21,614 bases of DNA from Bacteroidales bacterium (lineage in GTDB: Bacteria; Bacteroidota; Bacteroidia; Bacteroidales; JAADGE01): assembly GCA_029932445.1 (NCBI GenBank), contig JAOZQB010000020.1, forward strand, positions 1-21,614. The letters run 5' to 3'. The notes under the pieces are model-generated. The model did no database searches. It was not told where the DNA came from and saw only the letters and a list, made by a program, of their open reading frames with translations. Positions 8,463 through 14,695 of this stretch are shown here, piece by piece (within the stretch, counting starts at the first letter, position 1; every line of letters begins with the position of its first letter). The position numbers were made by a program, and so were the translations under genes.

Positions 8463-9038
8463 ATGAAAAGTTTAAAAGGAACAAAAACAGAACAAAATTT
8501 ATTAAAATCTTTTGCCGGTGAATCTCAGGCGAGAATGCGTTACGATTATTTTGCAAAACAAGCAAAAAAAGAAGGACTGGAACAAATTGCCGCTATTTTT
8601 GATGAAACGGCATTAAACGAAAAAGAACATGCAAAACGATTTTTTAAATTTTTAGAAGGTAATCCGGTAGAAATTACGGCTACTTACCCTGCAGGAAAAA
8701 TCGGAACGACATTAGAGAATTTAAAAGCATCTGCAGAAGGTGAAAATGAAGAATGGACAGAACTGTATCCTGAATTTGCAAAAATAGCAGAGGAGGAAGG
8801 TTTTAAAGAAGTTGCAACGGCATTTAAAATGATTGCAAAAGTTGAAGCAGAACACGAAAAGCGTTACCGTACTTTATATAATAACTTAGAAGAAGGACAC
8901 GTATTTGAACGTAAGGGTAAAATTTATTGGAAATGCAGAAATTGCGGTTATGTTCATGAAGGTGAAAAAGCACCGAAATTGTGCCCGGCTTGTTTACATC
9001 CCCAATCGTATTTTGAGATTAAAGAAACAAATTACTAA
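8463..9038 (+). CDS. rbr: rubrerythrin (peroxide-reducing diiron protein)
   Basis: This is a cytoplasmic non-haem diiron peroxidase that reduces hydrogen peroxide to water, typical of anaerobes. The 191-residue length is normal. The N-terminal four-helix ferritin-like domain (about 1-145) carries the diiron ligands: E20 in AGESQARMRYDYF, E53 and H56 in LNEKEHAKRF, and Glu/His residues in the second motif AKVEAEHEKRY (His131), with further Glu residues in EEWTELYPEF. The C-terminal rubredoxin-like domain has two CxxC knuckles (C158/C161 in CRNCGYVH and C174/C177 in CPAC) that bind one iron. It is the second intact gene of the perR operon. No promoter pattern is seen in the short spacer, so it is probably read from the perR promoters. 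Its natural electron donor may be the rubredoxin whose remnant lies just upstream. Confidence 0.96.
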   Translation: MKSLKGTKTEQNLLKSFAGESQARMRYDYFAKQAKKEGLEQIAAIFDETALNEKEHAKRFFKFLEGNPVEITATYPAGKIGTTLENLKASAEGENEEWTELYPEFAKIAEEEGFKEVATAFKMIAKVEAEHEKRYRTLYNNLEEGHVFERKGKIYWKCRNCGYVHEGEKAPKLCPACLHPQSYFEIKETNY

Positions 9039-9083
9039 CAAATATCAAAAAATATACAAATAACAATTAAAAACTCGAATAAA

Positions 9084-9743
9084 ATGGAAGAAAAAAAAGG
9101 AATGCCTTTATTAGGCGACGAATTTCCGAGAATGGAAGTTCAAACAACTCACGGCACAAAAATTTTACCTGTAGATTATACCGGTAAATGGTTTGTATTA
9201 TTCAGCCATCCGGCAGATTTTACACCGGTATGCACAACCGAATTTGTAGCATTTCAACAACGTTACGATAAATTTAAAGCATTAAATTGTGAATTAATCG
9301 GCTTAAGTGTTGATCAAGTTTTTGCTCATATTAAATGGGAAGAATGGATTAAAGACAATATGAATGTTGAGATTAAATTTCCGATTATTGCAGATACCGG
9401 TAAAGTTGCAGAAACTTTGGGATTAATTCATCCCGGAAAAGGAACCAACACGGTTAGAGCGGTATTCATAGTAGATGACAAAGGAAAAATCAGGATTATT
9501 TTCTATTATCCGCAAGAACTCGGACGTAATATGGATGAAATATTAAGATCTGTTGAAGGCATGCAAGTATCAGACAAAAACGGTGTTGCAATGCCGGCAA
9601 ATTGGCCGAATAACGAAATCTTAAAAGATCGAGTAATTGTTCCGCCGGCAACAAGTACGGAAATGGCAAAAGATCGTCTTCAAAAAGCAAAAGACGGAGA
9701 ACATGAATGTTATGATTGGTGGTTATGCCATAAAAAACTTTAA
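9084..9743 (+). CDS. Prx6-type peroxiredoxin
   Basis: This is a thiol peroxidase of the Prx6 / '1-Cys' group, reducing hydrogen and organic peroxides. The 219-residue protein carries the peroxidatic cysteine C50 in PADFTPVCTTE, an early TPLxGDEFP-like start (MPLLGDEFPRMEV), and the long C-terminal extension of this subfamily, with RVIVPPATSTEMAKDRL in the expected place. Two further cysteines close the chain (C209 and C215, in ECYDWWLCHKKL); in archaeal and bacterial members with the same tail, one of these serves as a resolving cysteine, so the '1-Cys' name may not describe its chemistry. It is the last gene of the peroxide-defence operon (45-nt gap after rubrerythrin) and is followed by a terminator. 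Confidence 0.94.
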   Translation: MEEKKGMPLLGDEFPRMEVQTTHGTKILPVDYTGKWFVLFSHPADFTPVCTTEFVAFQQRYDKFKALNCELIGLSVDQVFAHIKWEEWIKDNMNVEIKFPIIADTGKVAETLGLIHPGKGTNTVRAVFIVDDKGKIRIIFYYPQELGRNMDEILRSVEGMQVSDKNGVAMPANWPNNEILKDRVIVPPATSTEMAKDRLQKAKDGEHECYDWWLCHKKL

Positions 9744-9758
9744 ACGATTTCTTATAAT

Positions 9759-9783
9759 AAAAACCTGCATCAAGCAGGTTTTT
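9759..9783 (+). terminator. intrinsic terminator of the perR-rubrerythrin-peroxiredoxin operon
   Basis: AAACCTGC at 9761-9768 pairs with GCAGGTTT at 9774-9781 around a five-base loop, followed by a T-run. It starts 16 nt after the peroxiredoxin stop. Confidence 0.87.
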
Positions 9784-9784
9784 G

Positions 9785-9792
9785 TATTTTTG
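9785..9792 (+). promoter_or_regulatory. -7 promoter element of the LuxE-like gene
   Basis: TATTTTTG matches TAnnTTTG. It lies directly after the terminator T-run and only five bases before the ATG at 9798, so the transcript would be leaderless or nearly so. The -33 position falls inside the terminator hairpin and has no TTTG. Confidence 0.5.
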
Positions 9793-9797
9793 CAGAA

Positions 9798-10790
9798 ATG
9801 TTATCGACAAATACCATAACAAAAGATATTTTTAATATCAATAATGATAAGCAATTTAATAAAATCAGCTTGCAAATATTTAATTATCAGCTTACTCACA
9901 ATATCGTTTACCAAACTTATATCAAAGAACTTAATATTAATACATCGAAAATAAAGCATTACAAAGACATTCCCTTTCTTCCGATTGATTTTTTTAAAAC
10001 ACATAAAATTATATCTCCAAACAAAAAACCTGAAACCATTTTCCGCAGCAGCGGAACAAGCGGAATGACAAGAAGCGAACATCATATTGCAGATTTGTCC
10101 GTTTATGAAAAAAGTTTTTTGCAAACTTTCAAACTTTTTTACGGTAAGCCGGAAGATTATATTTTTCTTGCATTGCTTCCCTCCTACTCCGAGCAAGACA
10201 GTTCATCACTGATTTATATGGTTGAAAAATTAATGCAAATCAGTAACAATCCGGATAACGGATTTTATCTTTATAACCATTCCCAACTTAACGATAAATT
10301 ATCAGAACTCGAAAAGCAAAACAGAAAAACAATTCTTTTCGGAGTTAGTTTTGCATTAATTGATTTTTTTGAGAATTATCATATAAATTTAAAAAATACG
10401 ATAATTATTGAAACCGGAGGGATGAAAGGCAGAAAAAAAGAAATTGTCAGGGAAGAACTGCATAAAATCATAAAAACAGCAACCGGTTTAAAGCACATTC
10501 ATTCTGAATACGGTATGACCGAACTTTTATCACAAGCTTATGCAAAAGAAGAAAACAAATATGCAAATCCGCCATGGATGAAAATTTTGATAAGAGATGC
10601 TAATGATCCCTTTTCATTCCTTCCCAAAAGACAATCCGGCGGTATTAATATCATCGATTTGGCAAATATTTATTCTTGCTCTTTTATAGAAACAAAAGAT
10701 CTCGGCAAATTGCATCCGGATAATACATTTGAAATTCTCGGCAGATTTGACAATTCAGATGTTAGAGGTTGCAATTTGATGGTTATTTAA
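9798..10790 (+). CDS. LuxE-like acyl-protein synthetase (ANL adenylate-forming family)
   Basis: This is a 330-residue homologue of LuxE, the ATP-dependent acyl-protein synthetase that activates a fatty acid as an acyl-adenylate and carries it as a thioester on a cysteine. The adenylate-binding P-loop is FRSSGTSGMTRS (about 82-93), and the second ANL core motif is SEYGMTELL (about 236-244). The family signature near the end, GRFDNSDVRGCNL, keeps a cysteine (C325), a candidate acyl-acceptor by analogy with LuxE. No LuxC reductase or LuxD transferase is nearby, so this is not a bioluminescence locus. In Bacteroidota such stand-alone genes are common and of uncertain role. The start at 9798 is the first ATG and lies five bases after a -7 element. 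A crotonase gene follows after 74 nt, which hints at acyl or acyl-CoA metabolism but does not define it. Confidence 0.85.
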   Translation: MLSTNTITKDIFNINNDKQFNKISLQIFNYQLTHNIVYQTYIKELNINTSKIKHYKDIPFLPIDFFKTHKIISPNKKPETIFRSSGTSGMTRSEHHIADLSVYEKSFLQTFKLFYGKPEDYIFLALLPSYSEQDSSSLIYMVEKLMQISNNPDNGFYLYNHSQLNDKLSELEKQNRKTILFGVSFALIDFFENYHINLKNTIIIETGGMKGRKKEIVREELHKIIKTATGLKHIHSEYGMTELLSQAYAKEENKYANPPWMKILIRDANDPFSFLPKRQSGGINIIDLANIYSCSFIETKDLGKLHPDNTFEILGRFDNSDVRGCNLMVI

Positions 10791-10864
10791 TTTTTGAATT
10801 ACAAATTCGTAAAACAAATTTAAACTTTATAACTTTACAAACTTTCAAACTAAATACAATAATT

Positions 10865-11644
10865 ATGGACTACGAAAATATTTTAACAGAAATCAGAGAC
10901 AGTATTTTATATTTAACCATAAACCGTCCGAAACAATTAAATGCACTTAATAAAGCAGTTTTTACAGAACTGGAAAATGTTTTTACAGAACTTGCACCAA
11001 AAGATGAAGTGAAAAGCATCCTGATTACCGGTTCCGGAGAAAAAGCTTTTGCAGCCGGAGCAGACATTAAAGAATTTGCCGACTTCTCCGTTGAAGAAGG
11101 CAAAGAACTTTCGGCAAACGGGCAACGGATTTTTAAAATAATCGAAACTTTCAAAAAACCCGTAATTGCTGCGGTCAACGGATTTGCTCTCGGCGGAGGT
11201 TTAGAATTGGCAATGGCTTGCCACATTCGATTAGCTTCCGACAATGCGCGTTTCGGTCAGCCGGAAGTCAGCCTTGGAGTAACACCCGGATATGCCGGCA
11301 CTCAACGCCTTACACAACTTATCGGTAAAGGCAAAGCAACTGAATTGTTAATGACCGGAGCCATGATAAAAGCCGAGGAAGCATTAAAATTCGGTTTGGT
11401 AAATTATGTCATGCCGCAAGAAGAATTGATTACAAAAACCGAAGAACTTCTGAAAACCATTATGAAACAATCACCGGTTGCCGTGGCAGGTGTTATTCAA
11501 TGTGTTGATGCTTATTTTACCGACGGAGTTGACGGGTTTAAAACCGAAGTTGAAGAATTCGGAAAATGTTTCGGTACCGAAGATTTTAGAGAAGGAACCG
11601 ATGCCTTTATGAATAAACGCAAAGCAAATTTTCCCGGAAAATAA
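10865..11644 (+). CDS. enoyl-CoA hydratase / crotonase
   Basis: This cytoplasmic enzyme hydrates 2-enoyl-CoA (for example crotonyl-CoA to 3-hydroxybutyryl-CoA) in beta-oxidation or butyrate-type pathways. The 259-residue protein has the usual crotonase length and layout. The oxyanion-hole and CoA-binding segments are AFAAGADIKEF (about 61-71) and AAVNGFALGGGLELA (102-116). Both catalytic glutamates are present, E114 in GGGLE and E134 in GQPEV, 20 residues apart as in the mitochondrial enzyme (E144/E164); many crotonase paralogues lack one of them, so a true hydratase is likely. PGYAGTQRL is also the family norm. The frame is open 96 nt further upstream, but the ATG at 10865 gives the family N-terminus (MDYENILTEIRDSILYLTINRP). 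Acyl-CoA dehydrogenase and 3-hydroxyacyl-CoA dehydrogenase partners are not in the window. Confidence 0.94.
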   Translation: MDYENILTEIRDSILYLTINRPKQLNALNKAVFTELENVFTELAPKDEVKSILITGSGEKAFAAGADIKEFADFSVEEGKELSANGQRIFKIIETFKKPVIAAVNGFALGGGLELAMACHIRLASDNARFGQPEVSLGVTPGYAGTQRLTQLIGKGKATELLMTGAMIKAEEALKFGLVNYVMPQEELITKTEELLKTIMKQSPVAVAGVIQCVDAYFTDGVDGFKTEVEEFGKCFGTEDFREGTDAFMNKRKANFPGK

Positions 11645-11725
11645 TTTTAATCCGAATTTAAAACTGTTTAATCAAGTAATATATAACATTCGTCAATCAA
11701 AAAGTTACAAGTTTAACGATTGCCG

Positions 11726-11733
11726 TATATTTG
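11726..11733 (+). promoter_or_regulatory. possible -7 element of a short transcript
   Basis: TATATTTG matches TAnnTTTG. There is no good TTTG about 20 nt upstream. It lies 78 nt before a strong hairpin terminator with no gene in between. Confidence 0.35.
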
Positions 11734-11737
11734 TTTC

Positions 11738-11837
11738 AACAATAAAACCTACTTTATATATCAAACAGTTAGTTAAACAAACTTAGACGTACTTAAGTAA
11801 AAAGAAAATCGAGATACTGAAAAGTATCTCTTTTTTT
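11738..11837 (+). ncRNA. candidate small RNA of about 100 nt
   Basis: A stretch with no coding potential runs from just after a TATATTTG element to a well-formed intrinsic terminator. It includes a perfect ten-base palindrome (TACTTAAGTA, about 11790-11799). The same signals could instead be only the 3' untranslated region of the crotonase transcript, whose stop is at 11644. No known RNA family is recognised. Confidence 0.28.
11811..11837 (+). terminator. intrinsic terminator downstream of the crotonase gene
   Basis: GAGATACT (11811-11818) pairs with AGTATCTC (11823-11830) around a GAAA tetraloop, followed by seven T. This is a textbook intrinsic terminator, 166 nt after the crotonase stop. 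Confidence 0.87.
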
Positions 11838-11844
11838 ATCTTTG
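11837..11844 (+). promoter_or_regulatory. -7-like element fused to the preceding terminator
   Basis: TATCTTTG matches TAnnTTTG and shares its first T with the terminator T-run. It faces the convergent lipoprotein gene, so any transcript would be very short or antisense to that gene. No -33 element can be seen. Confidence 0.3.
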
Positions 11845-11887
11845 CCCGAAAAAAGATGCCTGTATTGATGTTCAAGTTTCAGTGTAA

Positions 11888-11922
11888 AAAACGGAGAAAT
11901 ATTTATCACACTTCTCCGTTTT
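11888..11922 (-). terminator. intrinsic terminator of the lipocalin-like lipoprotein gene
   Basis: AAAACGGAGAA and TTCTCCGTTTT form the stem around a 13-base loop. On the minus strand the stem is followed by six T, so it reads best in that direction, 27 nt after the lipoprotein stop. It may also stop opposing transcription. Confidence 0.8.
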
Positions 11923-11948
11923 AATTATGTTATGTACAAAAAGTATTA

Positions 11949-12671
11949 TTATTGTTTTGAGAAAGACATTTCACCGGATTCAGTTCCTGTATTGTTCCCT
12001 TTTTTTGTTCTGTACACATCTGTTTCATCATTTGAGCAATAATCCCACCAATAAGTATATTCATAAGAACTTGTATAAGTCGTAGTATAACTGAAAACTA
12101 ATTGTTCTTTGTCTAATGTTTTAATATAAAGACGCATAGTACCGTCGGATCTTTTTGACATATTATTATTGGTAAAATCAATTACTATTCCGCTTTTTTC
12201 TTCGTACGAATCAATCCAACTCCAATAACCGGTATATTCACTATCATAATTATCAGGATAACCGTTATCATCAGTATCTTTTTCAGCTGATTTCATTTTA
12301 CAAGTTCCGTCTTCATTAAATGTTATCCAAGCCGTAAAATCTTCTGTATAAGTCGTATCCCCTGAATCGACAGTTGTTTCTCCGTCCTCAGTTTCACTGT
12401 ATGAATAATAGTCATGAACCGTTGTTCCCTCAGTAATGGTAGAATCCATATCAGTATAAGAAGACGAATAATTAACATAACCGCAAGTGTTTGTCGTAAA
12501 TGTATAATTATCAGTTCCGCTTTCAAGAGATGTACTTTTTTGTGATGTTAATTCCCAAGTACCGATAATACGTTTGTTTCCGTGCTTAACATTTGTTTTT
12601 GTACAAGAACTGAAAACAAATAATGAAATTACAAATAATGAAATTCCTGTTTTAATAATAATGTTTTTCAT
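11949..12671 (-). CDS. lipocalin-like lipoprotein
   Basis: This is a 240-residue predicted lipoprotein: basic start, hydrophobic stretch, and lipobox FSSC with Cys at residue 23. The mature part opens with RIIGTWELTSQKS, the typical first strand of lipocalin-like (Lipocalin_4/5) domains in Bacteroidota, and continues as short beta strands rich in Ser, Thr, Tyr and Asp, including WITFNEDGTCKM and GYWSWIDSYEEKSGIVIDF, the repeating pattern of this fold. The ligand and role are unknown. It is transcribed alone, converging on the upstream plus-strand genes and ending in its own terminator. Cysteines in the mature part (for example in TTNTCGY and WDYCSND) could form disulfides. The fold call is by pattern and the lipoprotein call by the lipobox. 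Confidence 0.75.
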   Translation of the reverse strand: MKNIIIKTGISLFVISLFVFSSCTKTNVKHGNKRIIGTWELTSQKSTSLESGTDNYTFTTNTCGYVNYSSSYTDMDSTITEGTTVHDYYSYSETEDGETTVDSGDTTYTEDFTAWITFNEDGTCKMKSAEKDTDDNGYPDNYDSEYTGYWSWIDSYEEKSGIVIDFTNNNMSKRSDGTMRLYIKTLDKEQLVFSYTTTYTSSYEYTYWWDYCSNDETDVYRTKKGNNTGTESGEMSFSKQ

Positions 12672-12706
12672 AATTAAATAAATTTAGTTAATATATTAAT
12701 TTTGTA

Positions 12707-12714
12707 CAAAAATA
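12707..12714 (-). promoter_or_regulatory. possible -7 element of the lipocalin-like lipoprotein gene
   Basis: The minus strand reads TATTTTTG, a match to TAnnTTTG, 35 nt before the ATG at 12671. Upstream only a TTG-like sequence about 15 nt away could serve as -33. Confidence 0.45.
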
Positions 12715-12737
12715 AAAAAAAATAATTTGCAACTATT

Positions 12738-12978
12738 CCTGATATGTTTTAAAATATTTGCAATTTTTTATTAACCTTATTGATAATGCAATAAAATACA
12801 ATCATAAAAACAGCAGAATAAAATCATTTCTTGATCCGGATAAAATTAACTTTTTGAAATAACCGATGAAGAACCTGCCGGTGTTAAGCACATCATTAAA
12901 TCTCATAATCAGACAATTAACATTAGAAGTACAATCGGCGTCGGAACTTCCTTTGCTTTTACTGTTCAAAAAGCATAA
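12738..12978 (+). pseudogene. decayed C-terminal end of a sensor histidine kinase
   Basis: There is no intact ORF, but two pieces of an HATPase domain remain in order. From about 12770 one frame reads INLIDNAIKYN, the N-box that binds ATP-Mg in histidine kinases, preceded by LKYLQFF and, one frame over at 12738, by PDM (kinases often read DPDMLKQ here). From 12856 a second frame reads ITDEEPAG, then VKHIIKSHNQTINIRS, then TIGVGTSFAFTVQKA and a stop, which is the G2 box and last strands of the domain, ending as real kinases do. The GTGLGLAI part of the G2 box and the roughly 40-60 residues with the G1 box that normally separate the pieces are missing, and the frame changes between them. This is a relic with several deletions and frameshifts; no start or dimerization domain survives. 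Confidence 0.75.
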
Positions 12979-13001
12979 TATTTCCTCATTAATTTTTCCT
13001 T

Positions 13002-13029
13002 TTTGAATAATAAAAATTCATTATCTTTG
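13002..13029 (+). promoter_or_regulatory. promoter of the lipoprotein-pair operon
   Basis: TATCTTTG at 13022-13029 matches TAnnTTTG. TTTG at 13002-13005 lies 16 nt upstream, a little closer than usual. It is 27 nt before the ATG at 13057 and directly follows the kinase relic. Confidence 0.55.
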
Positions 13030-13056
13030 TCTGAATTATAAACATTTAAACTTCTG

Positions 13057-13716
13057 ATGATGAAACGCTTTTTCTTATTACCCGTAATATTGATAACTAT
13101 ATTTTTTGCCGGTTGCAGTATTACACAAGAATATCATTTTAATAAAGACCTTTCGGGAAACTATAGTTTGGAGATGAAAATGGCTGATTTAATAAATATG
13201 ATGCAATCTATGGATACGTCCGGAAATATGATGTCTTCTATGGATACACTTGACCGTTCTTTTTCGGAAATTGCCGTCAAATATAAAGATGCCGGAGCAA
13301 AAAACGTTAAAGTAGGATGGAAAGATGATAAAACAACCATCCGTATTAATTTTGATTTTGCAAATATTGAAGATTTGAATTCTGTTCTGGAAAATTCGAG
13401 TACTGAATCAGGAATGAATTTTATGAATAATAATTCAAAAACCCCCGGTAAAATTACTCATAAAGGTAAACGATCACTTTCTTTTGATTTTCCGGAATTA
13501 AATAATGACAGTATTTCTATGAAAGGGATGGAATCAATGAAAGATTACATTACTGTTGAAACTATTTTTTCTTTCGATCGCAGAATTAAAAGTATAAATA
13601 ACAAAAATGCCGTATTAAGCGATGATAAAAAAAGTTTTAAATTTTCCGGAAAATTAGATAAACTTTTAAATAAAGATTTTACTCTTGATACAGATGTTAA
13701 ATTAAAATTCAGATAG
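13057..13716 (+). CDS. predicted lipoprotein of unknown function
   Basis: This is a 219-residue predicted lipoprotein: MMKRFF start, hydrophobic core, and lipobox FAGC with Cys at residue 20. The mature protein begins SITQEYHFNKDLSGNYSLEMKM, a pattern seen in small Bacteroidota lipoproteins that model a beta-rich fold with a 'gain of square' strand order, but I do not recognise a named family. It is rich in Met, Ser, Asp and Lys, with a Met-rich segment at about 48-72 (INMMQSMDTSGNMMSSMDT) and a beta-strand-like C-terminal part (KFSGKLDKLLNKDFTLDTDV). A second lipoprotein follows after 22 nt and is probably co-transcribed. Two adjacent ATG codons are present; the first is used here by default. 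Confidence 0.72.
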   Translation: MMKRFFLLPVILITIFFAGCSITQEYHFNKDLSGNYSLEMKMADLINMMQSMDTSGNMMSSMDTLDRSFSEIAVKYKDAGAKNVKVGWKDDKTTIRINFDFANIEDLNSVLENSSTESGMNFMNNNSKTPGKITHKGKRSLSFDFPELNNDSISMKGMESMKDYITVETIFSFDRRIKSINNKNAVLSDDKKSFKFSGKLDKLLNKDFTLDTDVKLKFR

Positions 13717-13738
13717 TTATTAATTTAAAATATTGATT

Positions 13739-14281
13739 ATGAAAACATTACATTTAATTTCAGCTGTTGTAATTTTTATGTTTTTCACAACCGGTTGCGG
13801 AAATAATGATGAAAAAGCAGCAGAAAAAACCTCTGAAGAAATTGCAGAAAAAATAATTGAAAATGCAACAGGCAATAAAGTTGATCTTGATGTTGATAAA
13901 GACGGAGATAAAGGAAGTATTACCATAAAAGGTGATAACGGAGAAGAAATTACAATTTCATCAAACGGAAACGAAATTCCCGATAATTTTCCTTCCGATA
14001 TTTATCTTGTTAAAGGTGAAATAGTTTCAGTCGGAACAATTAACAGCGGAGAAGGTGATATTATCACGATTGTAGTGACTGTTGAAGAAGAAAGTACAGA
14101 AATTTCAAAAATTCTTCTTAAAGAAATGAAAGCAAAAGGTTGGAAAAATGAAATGAATATGACAAGCGGAGACGGCGGTATGCAAATGTATTCAAAAGAT
14201 GATAACAGCCTTACGGTTACAATGGGAAAAGATAATGATAAAACACAAGTTAGTTATATGGCAACGGTTTCAAAAAAATAA
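13739..14281 (+). CDS. second predicted lipoprotein of unknown function
   Basis: This is a 180-residue predicted lipoprotein with lipobox TTGC, Cys at residue 20, starting at ATG 13739 (a TTG two codons earlier is not preferred). After the Cys comes an acidic and lysine-rich linker (NNDEKAAEKTSEEIAEKI) that looks helical, then a repetitive acidic stretch (VDLDVDKDGDKGSITIKGDNGEE) and a compact alpha/beta part from PDNFPSDIYL onward, with MKAKGWKNEMNMTSGDGGMQMY resembling small periplasmic domains that pair a helix with a strand ending in a bulky hydrophobic residue. No family name is assigned. It sits directly behind the other lipoprotein and upstream of the Dabb gene. Confidence 0.75.
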   Translation: MKTLHLISAVVIFMFFTTGCGNNDEKAAEKTSEEIAEKIIENATGNKVDLDVDKDGDKGSITIKGDNGEEITISSNGNEIPDNFPSDIYLVKGEIVSVGTINSGEGDIITIVVTVEEESTEISKILLKEMKAKGWKNEMNMTSGDGGMQMYSKDDNSLTVTMGKDNDKTQVSYMATVSKK

Positions 14282-14335
14282 GTATTTTTACGAACCTTTT
14301 TCATAATTTTTCGTATATCAGAAAAAAATAAAGAA

Positions 14336-14638
14336 ATGATTAAACATATTGTGCTTATTAAAATTAAAGGAGCTTCATCAGAAGATGAAAAAATGAATAA
14401 TCTAAAAAAACTAAAAGAAGCTTTGGATGCTTTGCCTTCTCAAATACCGGAAATAAAATCCTATCAAACCGGCTTTAACATTTCTGATGCTTCTTCAGCT
14501 TCTGATTTTGCATTAATCGGAGAATTTGATTCAAAAGAAACATTAGAAACTTATAAAGTTCATCCGGAACATCAAAAAGTTCTGGATTTAATAAGTAGTA
14601 TTAAAGGCAGAACCGCAGTTGTTGATTTTGAATTTTAA
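14336..14638 (+). CDS. Dabb-domain (stress-responsive A/B barrel) protein
   Basis: This is a 100-residue cytoplasmic protein of the dimeric alpha-beta barrel (Dabb) family. It begins MIKHIVLIKIK, where a conserved His follows the first Met and basic residue, and keeps the family's late motif with YKVHPEHQKVLDLI, whose His residues line the barrel pocket. Family members bind or transform small hydrophobic molecules, but most bacterial ones are uncharacterised. It lies 54 nt after the lipoprotein pair on the same strand and ends before a bidirectional terminator, so it may be the last gene of that unit. Confidence 0.88.
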   Translation: MIKHIVLIKIKGASSEDEKMNNLKKLKEALDALPSQIPEIKSYQTGFNISDASSASDFALIGEFDSKETLETYKVHPEHQKVLDLISSIKGRTAVVDFEF

Positions 14639-14651
14639 ATTAATTTTATTT

Positions 14652-14691
14652 TAAAAAAGAATACGGATTTAAATTAAATCCGTATTTTTTT
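14652..14691. terminator. bidirectional terminator between convergent genes
   Basis: AATACGGATTT (14660-14670) and AAATCCGTATT (14676-14686) form a stem with a five-base loop, flanked by an A-run on one side and a T-run on the other, so it works on both strands. It starts 14 nt after the Dabb stop and lies just past the stop of the zinc-ribbon gene, ending both converging units. Confidence 0.9.
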
Positions 14692-14695
14692 CTTA

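Larger units (their letters stand above)
11645..11948. other. 304-bp gap without a confident protein gene
   Basis: No frame here codes for a recognisable protein. The gap holds a TATATTTG element (11726-11733), a hairpin with a T-run (11811-11837), a second -7 element in that T-run (11837-11844), and the convergent lipoprotein terminator (11888-11922). Each is listed separately. Confidence 0.6.

Noticed and set aside
10769..10864. Upstream extension of the crotonase frame
   Set aside because: It overlaps the LuxE-like gene; the family N-terminus fits the ATG at 10865.
11856..11924. 22-codon ORF (MPVLMFKFQ...) just after the TATCTTTG element
   Set aside because: Its end runs through the lipoprotein terminator stem, there is no ribosome-binding site, and it shows no resemblance to any protein.
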